DNA of 64,000 nt from Bacteroidetes bacterium UBA2364 (lineage in GTDB: Bacteria; Bacteroidota; Rhodothermia; Rhodothermales; UBA2364), in assembly GCA_002344075.1 (NCBI GenBank), contig DDTM01000068.1:55509-119508 (forward strand). The letters are read 5' to 3'. The position numbers were made by a program, and so were the translations under genes. Numbering within the stretch: position 1 is the stretch's first letter; each line of letters opens with the position of its first letter. A model generated the notes under the pieces. The model did not search any database, was not told the DNA's origin, and saw only the letters and a program-made list of their open reading frames with translations. This document shows, piece after piece, positions 61,966-64,000 of the stretch.

Positions 61966-62943
61966 ATGTGGGATAGCGGAGCAACAGCAAGGCTTGAATT
62001 AGCAGGGGTATATGTACTAAACTATACTTCGCATGTTGATATTACTGAAGACCATAATAGGTTTAAAAATGTGGATGGGTATGTGGATAATATTCATGCT
62101 CTTAGATATCAAGACCAAGCAGACATCGCTGTACTTATTGGGGACTATCCTTGGCCTTCTGTGTTTTCATCAATTTCAGGAGTTGTTTCTCATGTATTAG
62201 ATCGATTTGCAACCGTAGATATTGATGCTATGTATTCAAACTATACTTTTGCTCATGAAATAGGTCATATTTATGGCGCACAACATGCGCCAGATGAGGT
62301 TTTGTTTGGTCCTTCTGATCATTCATATGGGTACTGGTATAACCCAAATCCAAATATCAAATTCAAAGATATTATGGCTTATGGCAAGAATTGTATTCCT
62401 CAGTATAGTTGTCAAACAATCCCTTTATATTCAAACCCTAGTAAAAATGTTTTTATAAACGGTCAAAATTTTCCTTTAGGTAGTGGCGATAGTGCGGGTA
62501 ATTGTTACTCTGGTGGTACATGTTCTAACGTAGCACTACAAATAACAAAGAATGCATTTGACATAGCCAATACTAATCTTGGTCCTTGCCTACCATGGTA
62601 TGGAATATGTGATGGAGTGGATTCCTCTACCATCAAAAGTGAGGATGATACCGTTCCCGGTCAAGAGATCACTACTGTGAGTGTCTATCCAAATCCTTTC
62701 AAGGACAGTTCTACCATTCAGTATTATATAGAAGATAGAAATTCAAATGTAAAAATAAATGTCTATGACATATTGGGTAGAAAGGTCATTTCTCTTGAGG
62801 ACGGTTTTAAAGAGAAGGGGTTTCATGTTGTTAAGTGGGATGGAAAAGACCAAAGTAAAAATACTGTTCCTAATGGAACATATATTTATACGATTCGTAT
62901 TAAAGAAAAAGAATATACATATAAAACCATATTGGCAAAATGA
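61966..62943 (+). CDS. Metzincin metalloprotease with T9SS sorting domain (C-terminal part of interrupted gene)
   Basis: This 325-residue frame (first ATG after the in-frame stop; homology-type sequence begins at 61876) carries the protease. The zinc site is HEIGHIYGAQH near residue 97, a full HExxHxxGxxH metzincin motif, and DIMAYGKNC is the Met-turn. The last 80 residues form a type A T9SS sorting domain: VSVYPNPFKDSSTIQYYI, VYDILGRKV, and GTYIYTIRIKEKEYTYKTIL. Without the signal peptide it cannot be exported unless the stop is read through or is an assembly error. The next gene's ATG overlaps its stop. Confidence 0.8.
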   Translation: MWDSGATARLELAGVYVLNYTSHVDITEDHNRFKNVDGYVDNIHALRYQDQADIAVLIGDYPWPSVFSSISGVVSHVLDRFATVDIDAMYSNYTFAHEIGHIYGAQHAPDEVLFGPSDHSYGYWYNPNPNIKFKDIMAYGKNCIPQYSCQTIPLYSNPSKNVFINGQNFPLGSGDSAGNCYSGGTCSNVALQITKNAFDIANTNLGPCLPWYGICDGVDSSTIKSEDDTVPGQEITTVSVYPNPFKDSSTIQYYIEDRNSNVKINVYDILGRKVISLEDGFKEKGFHVVKWDGKDQSKNTVPNGTYIYTIRIKEKEYTYKTILAK

Positions 62944-64000
62944 AAAAATACTTTCCATTTGTACTGATATTTATTATCACAGACATTGCTAATGCACAAC
63001 CCTTTTGGTCTCGTTCCAATTTGCCAACGGAGACATTTATTCCTACCATTATATATCATGAAAATTCAATTATAACAGGCTCTATTGGCCATGATGCTTA
63101 TAGCGATCCTGTTTACTACTCTAATGATGAAGGCTTATCATGGGAAGTACAAAGATTTTCAAATGATCAAACAGAAGCTATGATAAAAAAAGAAAATGAA
63201 TTATTTTTATCTGTTTCTGGTATGAATGCTGCCTGTATTGTTGGTTATAATACGCTACTCAGTCCAAAAGATTCTTATAATTATAGCTGTTCTAAGGGTA
63301 GCGCTTTTGATATGATAAAAGATTCTTCTGGAAGTATGATTTGGGCAACATCAGCAGGTCTTTGGAAATCTGTTGACGGACTAAAAGGCGATGACACCAA
63401 ATGGGAAATAATCGCATTCCAAGACACTTCCGTAACCACTATTCAACAACTTCAAGATAAAGGTCTTGTGGTAGGTACAAAATATGGGGTTTTTCGACGT
63501 TTGACAAATGGTAGCTGGAAAAAAATATCTCCTAATTTCAACATCACATCCATACTTTATGAACAACAAGAGCCTTATCTGCCTTCTAATTTATTTGTTG
63601 GGGCGGAAAATGTCGGACTAATGCGTTCTAATGACCATGGCGAAACTTGGGAAATAATTTTTCCAAGTAAAAAAATATATGATATATATAAGGTTGACAA
63701 TAATAAAATAGCCTTTGCTTCAGAACAAGGACTTTATATTTATAAAATTGAAGAAAAAACATGGATTAAGACGAATATAAATATGCCATCATTTAAAATT
63801 ATCAAAGGAAAAAATAACCTATTCGTTGCAACATACTCTGGGGTTTATAAACTGAGTGGTGATATTTCATTCTGGGAAAATACCAATATACCTAAGACTA
63901 TAATAAGAGAAGTGTATCATTCAGAAAATAGAGAAGTTATTTACGTTGAAAGTATAAGAAGGGAAGATCCATTCACAGGAGTTCATAATCTTTATAAAAC
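62940..64000 (+). CDS. Exported Asp-box (BNR-like) beta-propeller protein, partial
   Basis: The open frame starts with ATG at 62940, overlapping the protease stop (ATGA), and runs off the window after about 353 codons. It has a signal peptide (MKKYFPFVLIFIITDIANAQ). Several Asp-box-like motifs are visible: SNDEGLSWE near residue 61 and SNDHGETWE near 230, with a weaker SVDG segment between, indicating a beta-propeller as in sialidase-like or photosystem-assembly-type exported proteins. Coupling to the protease gene suggests a common export or function. A T9SS sorting domain may follow outside the window. Confidence 0.75.
   Translation, partial: MKKYFPFVLIFIITDIANAQPFWSRSNLPTETFIPTIIYHENSIITGSIGHDAYSDPVYYSNDEGLSWEVQRFSNDQTEAMIKKENELFLSVSGMNAACIVGYNTLLSPKDSYNYSCSKGSAFDMIKDSSGSMIWATSAGLWKSVDGLKGDDTKWEIIAFQDTSVTTIQQLQDKGLVVGTKYGVFRRLTNGSWKKISPNFNITSILYEQQEPYLPSNLFVGAENVGLMRSNDHGETWEIIFPSKKIYDIYKVDNNKIAFASEQGLYIYKIEEKTWIKTNINMPSFKIIKGKNNLFVATYSGVYKLSGDISFWENTNIPKTIIREVYHSENREVIYVESIRREDPFTGVHNLYK

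Noticed and set aside
1..64000. tRNA, rRNA or riboswitch genes
   Set aside because: I looked through the intergenic regions for T-loop, acceptor-stem and common riboswitch signatures and found none; a dedicated tRNAscan or Infernal run would be decisive.

Overview
The window looks like a chromosome segment from a mesophilic member of the Bacteroidota/Rhodothermota group. The grounds are a T9SS-type C-terminal sorting domain on an exported metalloprotease, a TonB plug-like lipoprotein, scarce Shine-Dalgarno sequences, a GlnRS with a YqeY/GatB-like tail, and the gene order rpsF-rpsR-rplI. GC is intermediate by eye. Two islands are clearly AT-richer (about 32.1-33.9 kb and 61.1-64.0 kb). I see no tRNA, rRNA or CRISPR array.

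Layout. 0-2 kb: a secreted hypothetical protein and a PIF1-like helicase. 2-6.5 kb: a sucrose cassette (amylosucrase-like GH13 with a CBM20-like tail, fructokinase, SLC45/GPH-type transporter) behind two LacI-type palindromes. 7.1-22.1 kb: a type III-D CRISPR effector locus, all on the minus strand. It holds an NE0113-type CARF protein, a Cas6-like protein lacking its C-terminal domain, two Card1/Can2-like CARF-nucleases, an HD-less Cas10 with an intact GGDD, a single Cas7, Csx10, a Cas7-Cas7 double RAMP, Csx19, two large tandem TIGR03986-type RAMPs, and a small 118-aa protein of an 'INLSNHP' type. No cas1, cas2 or array is present, and the locus is bracketed by about 200-bp direct repeats, 150 bp of which are identical.

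22.5-29.2 kb: four tandem double-domain universal stress proteins divergent from a PAS histidine kinase/NarL-type regulator pair. The second PAS resembles the haem PAS of FixL, so the set recalls a DosRST-like oxygen or redox response. 29-34 kb: hypothetical secreted proteins, decayed IS1-family remnants around an APH-like kinase, and a duplicated gene tail. 34-50 kb: housekeeping genes (secD, secF, Ca2+/Na+ exchanger, STAS protein, purA, AlkD-like glycosylase, glnS, rpsF-rpsR-rplI, dienelactone hydrolase) and a large secreted glycosidase-like protein.

50.5-60.8 kb: an eight-gene purine catabolic operon that runs from guanine through xanthine, urate and allantoin to ureidoglycolate (guaD, xdhA, xdhB, allB, alc, puuD, a uraD-uraH fusion and a CitE/malate-synthase-like protein). 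61-64 kb: an AT-rich exported protease gene interrupted by an in-frame stop, and a partial Asp-box propeller protein that runs off the window.

The items most worth a second look are the multi-effector III-D locus with its flanking repeats, the small 118-aa protein, the altered nuclease motif in one Card1-like protein, the FixL-like kinase with four USPs, a 188-bp MITE-like repeat family, and the last enzyme of the purine operon.
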